Positions 1 through 11,449 of a DNA stretch of 64,000 bases are shown piece by piece. A model generated the notes under the pieces. The model worked only from the letters and a program-made list of their open reading frames with translations, searched no databases and was not told where the DNA came from. Each line of letters opens with the position of its first letter. Position 1 is the stretch's first letter. A program made the position numbers and the translations under genes. The stretch is taken from assembly GCF_000004075.3 (NCBI RefSeq), contig NC_026659.2:20788272-20852271 (forward strand), read 5' to 3'. This stretch comes from Cucumis sativus (lineage: Eukaryota; Streptophyta; Magnoliopsida; Cucurbitales; Cucurbitaceae).

Positions 1-98
1 TTTTACTCTCTAAAGGCATTCACTCACTTTTCATTCTAAGTTTTTATCCAACTCTCTTGCTTTTCTTTCTCCCTTTCTTTGCTTGTTTTTGTGGCCCT

Positions 99-116
99 AC
101 TATTTATATATAGGTG
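99..116 (-). promoter_or_regulatory. Possible TATA-type promoter reading off the left edge
   Basis: On the minus strand this site reads CTATATATAAATAG, a good TATA box. It is followed, toward position 1, by a pyrimidine/purine-biased leader-like stretch. A minus-strand gene may begin beyond the left edge. No coding sequence is visible to support it. Confidence 0.25.
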
Positions 117-493
117 AGAGATCTTTGGAGTCCAAGCAGGATGATGTCTCTAGAATTTGAACTATTCTAGATTTTTCTTAGTTTATTTATGTACGTCAAC
201 ATAATTCTACATAAATCTAATTTACTTCAAGAATTTTCTTAGATTAGTTAGGCTATATATTTTAACATCCACGATCAGATTCACAGTCCCAAGTACCAAA
301 TTCTAAATTCTTTCCACAAAACTATAGTTACATTATAAGGAATGCATGAAAAGGTGGTTCATAAGGTCATTGTCTTTTTTGCAAAGACCAAGGACACAAA
401 TTTAGGTAAGGTACATGCTCAAAAGTCTTCTTTGTAAGATGTTCACGGTATTGATGCTCTTAGTTATCAGGATAATGCAAATGAAAAACTTAC

Positions 494-648
494 ATTTCTT
501 TGGTATCGATAATTTTCAAAGATGAACAACTTTAGGATCAATAGTGTGCAGTCCTTGTGTGAAGCCTCGAAGGAGCCATCCTTAATAAACTTGCAGAGAG
601 GAATATCATCAGCCTTGCTGCTACCAGGAATACAGAAACCCATATCCG
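494..648 (-). CDS. Candidate internal exon of an unrecognised gene
   Basis: A minus-strand stretch is bounded by an acceptor-like ACTGCAG and a good donor (GTAAGT at 493-488). It stays open in one frame with a protein-like composition (DMGFCIPGSSKADDIPLCKF and onward, three Cys). I do not recognise the family and can assign no partner exon: the sequence on either side is AT-rich and stop-rich. It could be a remnant exon of a lost gene or chance. No function is proposed. Confidence 0.22.
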
Positions 649-959
649 CTGCAGTCCATAGGGAAGTTTTTCTTTGCCTGTTTTTCCCGGACGAAAATTC
701 CAACATCATTTGCATTGTTCTTCGAGACATCTTTGATGGATAGATTTTTGTTACTTGTCAAAAATGTCAAATTATTCATGAGAGTTTTTAAAAAATATAA
801 CAAATCGATAAAATATTTACAATGTATAGAAAAATTTTGAAAATGAAAAAAAAAATTCATAGGACCAAGAATAGAAAATACCAAATATAATCCAGTTAAC
901 ACATGATTAATCAACCACACGTACGTGTGTAATTCTTCTTCTTCTTCTAAAGGATCGTG

Positions 960-2110
960 TAGGAAATAATGCACGATCGTATAGGTAGAATCAACACTGG
1001 AAATATGCGTGCAGGTAATTCTTTTCTAAATGATAACGATACACGATCGTGTAGTTTTTTCTAACGATGGAAAATGCTTAGTGTAATTCTTCTTATAAAC
1101 GATCATGATATACGATCATGTAGTTCTTTTTAACGATGAGAAAAAGGTTTCGAGTAATTCTTCTTCCAAATGATCATGATACGCGATTGTGTAGGAATTG
1201 ATACACGATCGTGTAGTTCATTTTAATGATGAAAAAAAAAAAATGTTTCGTGTAAATTGTAATTTTTCTTCTAAACGATCATGATACACAATCATATAGA
1301 AAATAATACACGATCGAGTAGGAAATGATACACGATCATGTAGTTCTTTTTAACGATGAAAAAAATATTTCAAATCTAAACGATCGTGTTGACTATGCTA
1401 AACGATCATGATGACTATGTAAGTGATTGTTTAGATTATATCAAAATGGTATTTAAACAATATTGATATTCTGGAAGAGCTGTAAGAAAGAAAGAGGAGA
1501 TGAAGAAAGAAAGAAGAAAATAGTAAATGATAGTTTAGATTTGACTATTATTTTATAGACGATCGTTTAGATTTGATCGTTTAGAGTTGGCTACCGTAAT
1601 CTAAACAATTTTTTTTTTAAATTCTTTAGTAAGCGATCGTTTAAATTTGACTGTTCTTTGGTACAAAATCGTTTAGATTTAATCATTCAAATTTAGGTAG
1701 TCAAATCTAAACGATTTTTTTTCCATTATTTTTTTGTACATGATTTTTTAGATTTAATTGTTTAAATTTGGGTAGCCAAATCTAACCCAAATTTAAACGA
1801 TTTTCTTACAGTATTTTTTGGTACACGGTTGTTTGTATTTGGTACAAGATCGTTTCTATTTGGTACACGATTGTTTAGATTTAATCGTTTGAATTTTGGT
1901 AGCAAAATCTCAATGCTTTTTGTTCAAGATTTTTACGTACACGATCGTTTAGATTTGATCGTTTAAATTTTGTTAAACAAATCTAAATGATTTTTTAAAG
2001 ATTATTTGGTACACGATCGTTTTAATTTAACTATTTTTTTGTATATGATCTAGATTTTGGTTAGATCTAAATGATTTCTTTTTCAAGATTTTTTATATTT
2101 GGTAGACGAT
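960..2110. repeat. CGATCG-rich degenerate repeat block (element E1)
   Basis: The block has dozens of near-copies of short modules such as ACACGATCGTGTAG, GATCGTTTAGATTTG and its inverse AAATCTAAACGAT. In DNA this AT-rich the CGATCG palindrome is strikingly over-represented. Modules occur in both orientations, so extensive hairpins are possible. The same family recurs near 7.7-8.7, 22.2-23.0 and 28.8-29.5 kb. No ORF of note lies in it. Confidence 0.8.
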
Positions 2111-3040
2111 CTTGAACAACCAACAATTAAAAAAATAGATTTTTTTTATATTTTGTACATGATCTTGAACCAAACAAAAGTTTAAAAACAAATTAAATAA
2201 AAGAAAAATGGCAGAAGAAGAGAAGAAAGACGACAGAGAGAGAGAAAAGAGAATAAAGGCAATGGAGAGAAAAAAAATCGCAAAAGAGAAAGAGAAAAAA
2301 GATGATGAAAAGAAAGGGCAAATCTAGAATATTTTTAAAAATTGGTCAACTTAATGAACTTTTTTATTTTGTTACATGAGTCGTTGGATGTTTGACTCAC
2401 GTAGTTTAATGGAAAATTGCATCAGATGACAAAAAAGATTTAGAAAAAAGCAGCTCATAGCATCTATTTTTTGCATATTACAAATATGATAAGTAATTAG
2501 ATATATAGAGGGATATCCACATATAAAATTATTGCTTTGACAATTTAGAACATGGAGTGACATGAGTCTTATTATCTTTTTTTTTTTTGTTGCTATTTTT
2601 GCAAACTTCCCTAATTTAATCATGAAACATATTTTATATATATAAATAAAAAACAGAAAAGAAATAAATAAGTGTCAATAAGAAAATAATCAAATTAAAA
2701 TTGAAAATTGGAGAGTGAGGTTTAATATATATATATATAAATAAAGGAAAAAAAAAAGAGTCAATAAGTTTTGTTAATTAAGGAAAATTGGAAAGTTGAT
2801 GTTAATTTAATAAAAAAATATTTTTAAGATTAGAATTTAGAAATGGATGTATTTAATATATATATAATTCAAATATGAAACATATTATATATATATATAT
2901 ATATTAAAAACAATAAAGAAGTTGTCTACAACTTCACTACTCTATTTTTTTTTGTTGATACTTTTTCTTTCATACTATTTTTTAATGTTATTTTTTAAAA
3001 AAATATTATTTAAAAAGAAAAAAAAAAGTTGAGGAAAGCG
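2111..3040. other. AT-rich stretch, no gene seen
   Basis: Purine-rich (GAAAGA-type) and TATATA-type low-complexity DNA. Short open frames here have no protein-like composition. Confidence 0.6.
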
Positions 3041-3042
3041 AA

Positions 3043-3089
3043 CAGAAGAAGAAGAAGAAGAAAGAAGAAGAAGAAGAAGAAAGAAGAAG
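3043..3089 (+). repeat. (GAA)n microsatellite
   Basis: Two runs of GAA/GAAG repeats are separated by single A insertions. They lie immediately before a possible untranslated exon. Confidence 0.9.
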
Positions 3090-3602
3090 TTGGGCAGCTG
3101 CATAACACACATCATAGAGAGAGTGAGATTTCTGTATCTTTGAGATCTTCGAGGGAGAAAAGGGTGTTTAACAGGTGAGTACTGCTATGTTGTGGGTACT
3201 TTGTCGAACTTGGTTTTGAAGTGAGGCGTTGGTCCACGTATAGGTCTCCCAATTCATTGGGTGTTATTTGGTGGAGTTTGCTCTCAACCTAATTGTCTCG
3301 ATCGTGGTTAAGTTACATATTGTTTATCTTTTTATTTATTTTCTGTAATTTTTATTTTCTATTGCTTTTTAATAAAATCATTTCAAGCTGTTTGAAAGTG
3401 GAATCAAACTACTATATATTGTCGTCTCTTTGTTTCTCTATTCTGGGCAATGAGTTCTAGGTTTATATTTTTATAAGTTCTATTGAAAGTTTCATTCGAT
3501 ACAAAAGATGGTGTCCGATAATTTGTTGTTTCAGTTGGAGTGCTTAGGCTAGTGGATGAGGCAACTGTTACAAACCAGTTTGATAAAGTCATTCTCAAAT
3601 AA
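3090..3602 (+). other. Possible untranslated exon, intron and short second exon
   Basis: A leader-like stretch ends at a consensus donor (AACAG|GTGAGT, exon end 3174). A TTGTTTCAG acceptor lies at 3526-3534. The sequence after it reads GVLRLVDEATVTNQFDKVIL then stops (TAA 3600-3602) in one frame. There is no ATG in the first block in that frame. This may be the start of a transcribed non-coding or broken gene; the donor and acceptor are real-looking, but the product is unrecognised. Confidence 0.25.
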
Positions 3603-3760
3603 ATTATATCTAGAAGAGAAATTCTTTAGATATAAAATGGACCAAAGTAAAGGTGTGATTTTTTTTCTTTTTATGAATTTAAAAATTTATAGTTGATCAC
3701 AATAACATCAAAGAGAAGATGTCAGATGATAATCAAGCAATTATTTTTTTAAATTCATTG

Positions 3761-4404
3761 TACTACAAAAAAAATGGTCTACAATGACAATTATTTTTTG
3801 TCACGAATAAAATCTATGACAGTTATTTACAGTCATAGTATCGAGAGGCATGGAAAGTTCTTCCATGGCAGTTTTCAATAACTGTTGCAATAACTGTTGC
3901 AATAAGTTTTTTCCTGACAAAAAATAAATGTTGTTAATTACTATTTTATGACAACAAATAAATGTCATATTTTATATTATGACAATAAATAACTGTCATC
4001 ATTTGCATATTAACAACAGTTAAAAAAATGTCGCAAGTTTGTTTATTATGACATTTTTTAAATGTTAAGGATATGTCAATCGTGATAGTTCTTTTTTTAA
4101 AAAAAATAAATGTCATATTTTCGAAATTGACGACAATTTTCTTTTTTTGTTAAATATAAGGCAATTGTGACAGTTTTTTTTAAAAAAATTAAATGTCATT
4201 GTTTTGCTATTGACGATAATTTTTTTCTGTCAAATATATGTCAATCGTGACCGTTTTTTTAGAAAACTAAATGTCATTGTTTTGCTATTGACAACAATTT
4301 TTTCATGTCAAATTTAAGGCAATCGTGATAATTTTTTTATAACAAAAATGTCATTGTTTTAATATAATGACATTTATTTTTTGTTGCAAATTTCTCAAGT
4401 AGTA
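3761..4404. mobile_element. Non-autonomous TIR element with internal subrepeats
   Basis: Ends are TACTACAAAAAAAATGG on the left and, inverted, TACTACTTGAGAAATTTG on the right. The body repeats a degenerate unit built from AAATGTCATTGTTTTGCTA and GACAATTTTTT modules. The ends resemble CACTA-type termini (CACTACAAGAAA), which is established for plant CACTA elements. There is no transposase frame, so it would be a passive derivative. Confidence 0.5.
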
Positions 4405-6060
4405 CCGTTCTTTCATATCTCCTTATCGCTTTGTCATAACACGAACCATTTTAATGACAATAATGTTATAATACATAAGACTCATATAGAAACAAATGAT
4501 CGATACTTTAATATAGATACGCTATAATAACTTTGTAATATTCGTACATTTCTAATCAAGTTTGAATAATTTACAAGTGTGGAATTACAGCCCTTAATCA
4601 AAACCAGTGTAAATACTATCATAATACATATAACATGATTTTCTGTACAAGCATAAACAACCAACCGGTAATCCTTCACCTCTAAAAATATTCTTTGTTG
4701 CTTGAACCATGGTCGAATCCTTCATTTCTAAAAACAACCAGTGCATTTTGATGACCCTGATTAGCTTCTTTGAAGGAAATATTGTGAACTTTGTAGGCTC
4801 CATTAGAATTTACAAAGATAACATGAATATGAGGAAGTAAATACTATGTTTGTGCATACCAAAAAACAGAATACAATCTGCATACCAATATTCCATCTTC
4901 ATCTCTAAAACCACCTCCACAAAAACAGAATTGTCTTCTTTAATTGATATCACAACTTCAATCTTTGAATATTTACCTCAAATCAATGGAGCCAATGGAT
5001 ATTTAAGGCATAAACAACTCAACTCACCCACCACCATACACCACACTCTATTAATTATTCAATAGTGTAAGTCAACGAGAAATGCTCAGAGGTCAGAGAT
5101 GAGCCTACCAACAATAATAGAAAAAAAAATCAGAGATGACTTTAGGAAATTAGATATGATATTCTCAACTAAAATCCTTAGTATAAAATGGGTTTGATCG
5201 GACATACAACCAAGTTAGATAACATCTTGTAGATAATGGATGAACTTGACCACTAAAACTGGGTGCTAATTACTATTAATTTCCTCGATATGTTCCTTCC
5301 CTCAACTGATAACATATTTCCCATATTATCTGCTTACCCTCCAAAGTTAAAAAAAATCTAGATATCCAACAATGCCAAACCAAATGATAATGCATAAATA
5401 ATAGAACCTATCAAAAAAACATATTTGAAATATGCAATAGAGGTGGGCTAGAGAAAGTATATAAAGAAAGTGTAGCTAATATGGAGTAAAGAGAAAATTC
5501 CTCAAACAAGTTGTAATATCTACATTTGTAACATAATAGTAAGTCTTTGTAGCTTCCCATATCATCGACATATTCTCTATCATTGTTGAAAAAGTGAAAC
5601 TGCAGAAAAAGAATGTAGTGGGGTATATTCATCTTTGAGCACAACAAAAATATGGTATTTTGAAGGGTAAGACATAAGATTAACTTTCAACTAGGTATAA
5701 AAACTTTAGTAATCACTCTTGTCTTATAAGTCAGTTCTGCACCTATAGGGAAAAAGGATAAACACTTCTCCATTGAACTACAGTTTCGACACCCTCCAAA
5801 TTGAGAAGAACACAGTTAAACTTTAATTGAGAGTACTTAAAATTAATATGACGTTATGAATTCATCAAGTTTTTTAGTGACAAAAGTTCATTTTAATATA
5901 ACTTTTTTTCCAATTGCTAAGAGACTTGTACTAGCATAATAGCTTTACGTGACTCTTGTACCACTAAAAGGAGGATCAAAATATCCTCGAAGAAGCTTAT
6001 GTAAAATAGTTTTAAGCATGATATGTTGAACACACGAAATGGTGGATATAATTGAGCATA
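4405..6060. other. AT-rich stretch, no gene seen
   Basis: Only short unconvincing open frames on either strand. No splice-linked exons could be assembled. Confidence 0.5.
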
Positions 6061-6067
6061 AATTTTT

Positions 6068-6296
6068 ACTAGAAGAAATATGGTCTTTAATGTCAGTTGA
6101 AGAAAATAAAAATGGAGGTTTAATGTCGGTTTTAAAAACACGGATGTTTAATGTCAGTTTTAAACTGACATTAAAGAGAAAAGATTAATGCTGGGTTTAA
6201 ACCGATATTAATCCTTTCCTTTTGATGTCGGTTTAAAAACGACATTAAACATCCATTTTTTGAAAAACGACATTAAAGGCCAGATTTCTTCTAGTG
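6068..6296. mobile_element. MITE-like palindromic element
   Basis: The left end ACTAGAAGAAATATGGTCTT and the inverted right end (C)ACTAGAAGAAATCTGGCCTT form terminal inverted repeats. Internally, TTTAATGTCGGTTTAAA and its inverse alternate, so most of the 229 bp can fold on itself. CACTAG-type ends suggest a CACTA-superfamily MITE. No coding capacity. Confidence 0.65.
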
Positions 6297-6299
6297 TTA

Positions 6300-7054
6300 A
6301 AAGGAAAAATATTTTGTATTGAATCTTTTTACTGTAATTTTATCCTTTGTTTACTTAATCTATATATCCATGAAGTTATAATATTTTTAATGCAGCTATG
6401 ACTTTTGACATCATTCTTTCACTTTTAGTTTTACTTGTACGCAAGTTTGGCTGCTTGCATTTTAGGGCTTTAATTTCTCCTAGCACTTTAACAATATTCA
6501 CCCAACTAAACTATGTGAAATAAAGTTTCATTTATGATCTAGGCGTTTAATATCAAGGAAACTTATTTAGGAAATCTTTCTAAAGTTTATTAAGCGAGCA
6601 AGTTTTACCTCAAACCTCTTTCGTAAAATTTTTCTGCCGAATAATCTTATCATTCATTTTTTATAATGAAGACCTTGCAAGACTCTAAATTTAGGGGTGT
6701 GTGAGGTCAGAGCTAAAGCTTGTGAAATTTTTTGAAAATCCTATTAAGATGTTTTAAAATAAGACGGTTTATTCAAAGTTAAAGCTAAGCCAAAAAGTAT
6801 AAAAATTTCAAAAATTTATTTCATTCTTTCATTCAATTAAAATAACAACTCCAATGTCGTCTCCTCTCGCCAAAAATAAGAAGCATAGCTTCAAAAGTAA
6901 AAGTCTAGAAAGTTGAGTAATAAGAGGCGATATGAGTTATAGTTGAAGAGAGAAATAGACTCGTAGAGCGCGTTTAATAAAAACATTCTTTCGCCAAATA
7001 AAAGGAGTCGGAATTCTTCATCTTTAAATAGAAATGAAAAGAAAAAAAAAAGAC
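6300..7054. other. AT-rich stretch, no gene seen
   Basis: Nothing coding or structured stands out between the MITE and the left edge of the duplicated segment. Confidence 0.5.
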
Positions 7055-7429
7055 TTTGGTGGAAGGTTAAGTTATATGCAGAAGTTTAACATTAAATTTT
7101 CAATTAAGTAGAGCTTGAAATAAATAAATAAATAAGAATAAAAGCATTGCATGTTTATATATATGGTAAGGTTTTGATTTCAAAGATGTGTATATTATAT
7201 GTCATAAGTTGGGTAAGGCGTTACTAAAGGCATATGTATATAGTAAGATAATAATAAATGCATGCAAATGCCAACAAATATTTTTCTACATTAATTTTCA
7301 TCACAAATCAAACTAAAATAACTTTATTAAACAACAATTTCCCTTTTTAACTGCCTAACAAAAAGATTCCTTGACGTTTTAAAAAAGGTATATATATATA
7401 TGGCAAGGTAATTATAATTTATAAGAATT

Positions 7430-7615
7430 CATTTTTATAAATGATAAAATGTAGCAAAAATTTTATATTGACGGATAGGTATTGATAGACTAAACATGAA
7501 TAAAAATCTATCAATGTCTATTAGTGTCTATCGTTAATAAAATTTCAAAATTTGTTGTATTTTGTAAATATTGGATCATTTTGTTATTTTTGAAAAAAAA
7601 GATCAATTTATAATA
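7430..7615. repeat. Dispersed palindromic repeat (AATAGCAAA...TTTGCTATTTT family)
   Basis: The element begins near TGTAGCAAAAATTT. It contains ATTGATAGAC...TCTATCAATG arms and ends AAATATTGGATCATTTTGTTATTTTTG. Relatives lie at about 8850-8975, 23400-23620, 26405-26500, 30830-31010 and 56165-56230. The internal TATCAATGATAGA-like arms are self-complementary, so it resembles a MITE. Confidence 0.5.
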
Positions 7616-7689
7616 AGATATGTTGGATATAGTTACGAGAGATAATGAAATAATTTTAAAAAATTATGTTGAAAAACCTCGTACCATTC

Positions 7690-8740
7690 AAAATAAAAGA
7701 GTATAAATACATTTTCAAGTGTCTAATTTAAAAAATGAGTATTTTTTTTACAAAATTTGAATATTTTGTAATATTAGGTGTAATTTTTCATTTTCTTTCC
7801 ATCGTTTTTTACTCTTCTTTCATTCAACTTTTTTTTTTATATATAAAACTGATTAAATCTAAATAGTCATGTACCAGATAGTCATATTTAAACAATCGTG
7901 TAACAAAAATTCTTGAAAAAAAAATGGCTACTGAAATCTAAATGATCAAATCTAAACAATTGTATAGGAAATAAAAGTCAAATCTAAACGATCGTTTACC
8001 AAATACATTATACGTTGGGTTTCAATTAATTACGGGACATTTTTTGTATTTTCCATTGTAGGCATGTAGGCTTTTTTCATTTTCGAAATTATTTAAATAT
8101 TTTGTCACTTTGTTATATTTTACTTTTAATTCTTTTAATCTAATTAAATAGTCATTTGGAGATAAAATTAAAATTTTCATCTAGTAAACAAACACAATTA
8201 AAATCATAAATTTTCATGGTAAGGTGATAATATAATATTTTCATCATTGGATATTGGTACACGTTTAGATTTGACTACAACCAAATCTAACAAACATAAA
8301 AGATCTTGAAAAAAAAAAAAGTTTAGATTTGGGTAGATAAAAATCTAAACGATCATTTAACCAAATCTAAACGATTTTGGTACAAGAGATCGTGTACCAA
8401 ATATATTCGTGTGCAAGTGGTCAATTAAGTGCGTGTTGACTGAGACATTTTTGGTATTTTTCATTGTGAGCTTATGATCTTTTTCCGTTTTCAAATTTGT
8501 TCTATACAATGTAAATATTTTGGTGGTTTTTATATGTTTGAAAAAATTCATCATATTTACAGATTTTTTCCAAAATAATAAAAACAAACTAACTATTTAC
8601 ATCTCACTTATAATAAAAACAATAAAAGACAAAAATACACTACACTTTATTTTTCTACAAAATATAAACATTTTTATTTGCAAATAAATTATATAGATAT
8701 TTTTATTTAATCCTTTTAGTACAAAAACTAGAGGAAAATT
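7690..8740. repeat. CGATCG-rich element E2, present only in copy 1
   Basis: Contains AAATCTAAACGATCGTTTACC-type modules. A conserved tail recurs at E3: a gggacattttttgt-like segment, a 'ttttcattgt' segment and an ACTTTGTTATATTTT end. At the matching place in copy 2 (about 31080-31100) flanking homology is nearly continuous, so about 1 kb was gained here or lost there. Confidence 0.6.
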
Positions 8741-8849
8741 CAAACGTTTCACCTCTAGATGAAATGTAATGTCAAGTATCGCTGAACACTCTTACTTTAA
8801 CTTTTACGTAATGTTATATAATTTATAACTCATACATAATATATACATA

Positions 8850-8975
8850 TATATCGGAAAACTTTTTAAAATAGTAGATTTTACAAAATAGTGATAGAAT
8901 CCAAAATTTTGCTATAGCTTGTAAATATTTTAATTTATTTTGCTATTTTTAAAGATGTTCGGAATGAATTGAGAT
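8850..8975. repeat. Partial dispersed palindromic repeat
   Basis: Right half of the same family as 7430-7615: GATAGAATCCAAAATTTTGC, then TGTAAATATTTTAATTTATT and TTGCTATTTTT. Confidence 0.5.
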
Positions 8976-9104
8976 TATTGTCTAACATTTTTTATTATTT
9001 AATAAAAATTTGTATTTTAAATTTTGATTCAATGAATATGTTTTCAGAATTTACAAAGTTGAATTCGAAAATAATTTTCTAAAACAAAACCTAAAACAAC
9101 ATAG

Positions 9105-9560
9105 CTAAATTGAAATTAAGATCATATTGCATTTTTGTGGTAAGCTCTAATCCTAATGATTATTTAAAGTCACGTTTGACAAGTCTTCGTACCATCTTCG
9201 TTAATCGAACACTTTGTGTCGTCACCGATGACCTTTCATACCTTTCGAATCAAACGTTAAATGGACAATTGGATAACCCGAAGCAACAAGTCTTTACGAG
9301 TTGCATGAAAAAGTATCAAATGAGTAAAGATTCTATACAAATTGAGAAATTGTGTTGGAGTATCATTTGTCACAAATTGATGGCTTATTAGATCTTGTTG
9401 AGATTAACTTTGAAGGATTTGTAGAAGAATCCTCAACTTGGAAGTCGAGATATGGTTAATTATGTGAACTCTCTCTTGCATCTTTCGTTACAAATCAATA
9501 ATCTCACATTATATGTAATCATATACGAAGCTCGTTATGGTCCATCCATTACTTCTTAAT
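9105..9560 (+). pseudogene. Broken pectin methylesterase inhibitor (PMEI)
   Basis: The reading SSNPNDYLKS through SNQTLNGQLDN to KKYQMSKDS matches the intact PMEI at 32556-33134 closely. It has no ATG and no signal peptide: about 290 bp of promoter, leader and first ~40 codons are missing relative to copy 2. The frame then fails after SIQIEKLCWS, where about 60 bp of coding sequence is deleted. Remnants of the C-terminal half (GFVEESSTWKS-like, off frame) continue to about 9558. PMEI proteins are secreted four-helix-bundle inhibitors of pectin methylesterase; this copy cannot encode one. Confidence 0.85.
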
Positions 9561-9851
9561 TATTATATGTATTTCATACATTTAGTTTTCATTTTATTTC
9601 GTTGTAGGTATTCTATTCTTGTCTGTTTGGTACTTTGATCTAGCTATTTTAAATTAATATGATCAATAAAGGATTTGTGTTTAACTATTCTCGTTTATTC
9701 AAATTTATAACTGCGTTTAATTTGAAATAACTTTTCAAATGCTTACTTAATTATATATATAAATGTCATCCGAAACAAGTTGCCTTAAGTAGTTTTTGGC
9801 TGCTAGTTTCTTAAAATCTTTACTGGTGGTTAGATATATTAATTGTCATTT

Positions 9852-9877
9852 GGGGGGGGGGGGGGGGGGGGGGGGGG
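9852..9877 (+). repeat. 26-nt poly(G) run
   Basis: Twenty-six consecutive G in otherwise AT-rich DNA, 140 bp beyond the PME stop codon. The duplicate locus has only four G at the same site (AATTGTCATTTGGGGTTTC, about 33412-33427). G-quadruplex formation is possible. Exact length may be a sequencing estimate. Confidence 0.9.
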
Positions 9878-10016
9878 TTTGCATGTTTTATACATCTACT
9901 AGTTTCCATATATTATTTCACCAATTGAATCATGATGCAAACGTTTTGAGTTGACACCAAAATGAGAATAAAATGCTTATTGAAATGAAGATCTATTTAC
10001 AAAGTTTTAAAAAAAC

Positions 10017-11322
10017 CTAAAAACCAGCTCTAAATGGTATGCCAGTTTGAGGTAACCATTGAGTCCCATTAATAAATATTTCAACAGTAAAAGTTGCAAC
10101 TTCTTTTGCGTTATTTAACACATGATAACCAGGCCAATTAACCCTTTGAGAAGTGTTGGCTCCTCCACCACTGTTATTGTATTCTGCATAATACAATAAA
10201 TTCTCTGGCACTCCCGGCCACTCCAACCATCCTTTAGGTTGAACCACATTGTCAAGAAATGAATCAATGAAAACAACCATTGAGTACATTCTCCATGGTC
10301 GTCCAAGAAACACTGTTACCTTGTCCTTACTTGATGCTATCTCTGGCGACACAGTCACTTTGCAGTTTTGGAAGATGAAGCCGCTCAGAGCACTTAAACT
10401 TGGTTTCGATTGTGCTGTTACGGTAATTTGAACGTCAAATAATCGAGCGTATATATTACAATCTTGGAATACAACAAGCCCGTTTCCAAAAATGAAGTCG
10501 ACGCTTCCATAGATATCACATTCTTTGAAGAACTGGGGAAGTGCTCCAGCATAGAGAGTATCTTGATAACCCAAAAACACACACTTGTAGTAAGCTGTGT
10601 GTTTTGCTTGGTCAAGAACAGCAATTGCTTGGCCTTCATTTGGTCCAGCAGTGTTTTGAAAGGTCAAGAACTGAGCCATGAAGTTTGCTCCATTTACAGC
10701 TTCCAAAATCAAACATTGTTTGAGTAATAAATTATAAAATTTACTAACCATTTGATTTTTTAAAATTAAACCTATATTTTTTTTCTTCAACTTCTTACCT
10801 GTTGTTTTCTTTAAGAGAGTTTAATTTTTAGTCAAGTGTTTGAAAACGAATGATTTTTTTAAATAAAACAAGAAAATGAAAGGTAAAATGGTGTTTCTGT
10901 ATAGATCTAATTTTTAAAAGTTAAAAACAAAAAAAATATGATTACCAAATAAGTTCTTGTTAAAATGAGGGTCAGGATAGTTGAAGCTTACTGAGAGTCG
11001 CAGAAGATGCCGTGGAGGACCCAGTGCCATTACTTCGATTGTTAACGATGATGGTAGTAGAAGCATCATCTCCAATTAAAGCAATACAAGTTTTCTCATA
11101 TGGAACTTCAATAATCTCCTTGTAAGTTCCAGGTTTTACATGAATGTAAAATCTTGTTGTACTAAAATTGGGTGCTGCTGCTATAGCATCGTTAATCTTA
11201 ACAAAATTTCCTGTACCATCTAAAGACACTGTGAAATTGAAAATAAAGCAATCAGAGAACTCAACAATAACAACAACTAACAAATACACTATAAAGAGCA
11301 TTTTAAGTGTGGATATTGTCAT
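10017..11322 (-). CDS. Pectin methylesterase (pectinesterase), secreted
   Basis: Two exons: 11322-10992 and 10699-10017, with donor A|GTAAGC and acceptor TTGGAAG|C; phases agree, giving 337 residues. The ATG at 11322 is chosen because the frame upstream offers only TTG. The N-terminus (MTISTLKMLFIVYLLVVVIV) is a signal peptide. The catalytic domain starts almost at once (FTVSLDGTGNFVKINDAI), so there is no PMEI-like pro-region. Family motifs follow in order: FQNTAGPNEGQA, GYQDTLYA with catalytic Gln/Asp, [13 protein letters not shown] with the second catalytic Asp, ITVTAQ, LGRPW with the substrate-binding Arg, and a C-terminal WLPQTGIPF. The enzyme de-esterifies homogalacturonan in the cell wall. 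It lies tail to tail with the PMEI remnant. The usual LR after QAVA is replaced by VL. Its duplicate at 33.6-34.0 kb is broken. Confidence 0.92.
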
Positions 11323-11402
11323 GATTGTTAAGTTGAAAGTAATAGACAAAATATTATTGAATGCAAAAAGGATATGTGAAAATAGGGACTAGGAAGTCCT
11401 TG

Positions 11403-11410
11403 TATTTATA
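11403..11410 (-). promoter_or_regulatory. TATA box of the PME gene
   Basis: Minus-strand CTATAAATAC lies about 80 bp upstream of the PME ATG, a normal spacing for a short plant leader. Confidence 0.55.
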
Positions 11411-11449
11411 GAGAATGGATGCTTCATTAAAAATTCATTCGGTTTAATA

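Larger units (their letters stand above)
7055..11000. repeat. Segmental duplication copy 1, PMEI/PME arm
   Basis: From about 7055 this matches the DNA from about 30436 in the same orientation. Shared stretches include AAGCATTGCATG, GGCGTTACTAAAGGCATATG, the PMEI region, the inter-gene spacer and the PME 3' half. Offset is about 23.4-23.5 kb. Homology is interrupted by insertions private to one copy. Copy 1 carries the broken PMEI and the intact PME. Confidence 0.85.

Noticed and set aside
960..2110. CRISPR-like array
   Set aside because: Modules are degenerate, in both orientations and irregularly spaced, in a plant nuclear genome.
11322..11349. PME start at 11349
   Set aside because: That codon is TTG; the first ATG is at 11322 and begins a good signal peptide.
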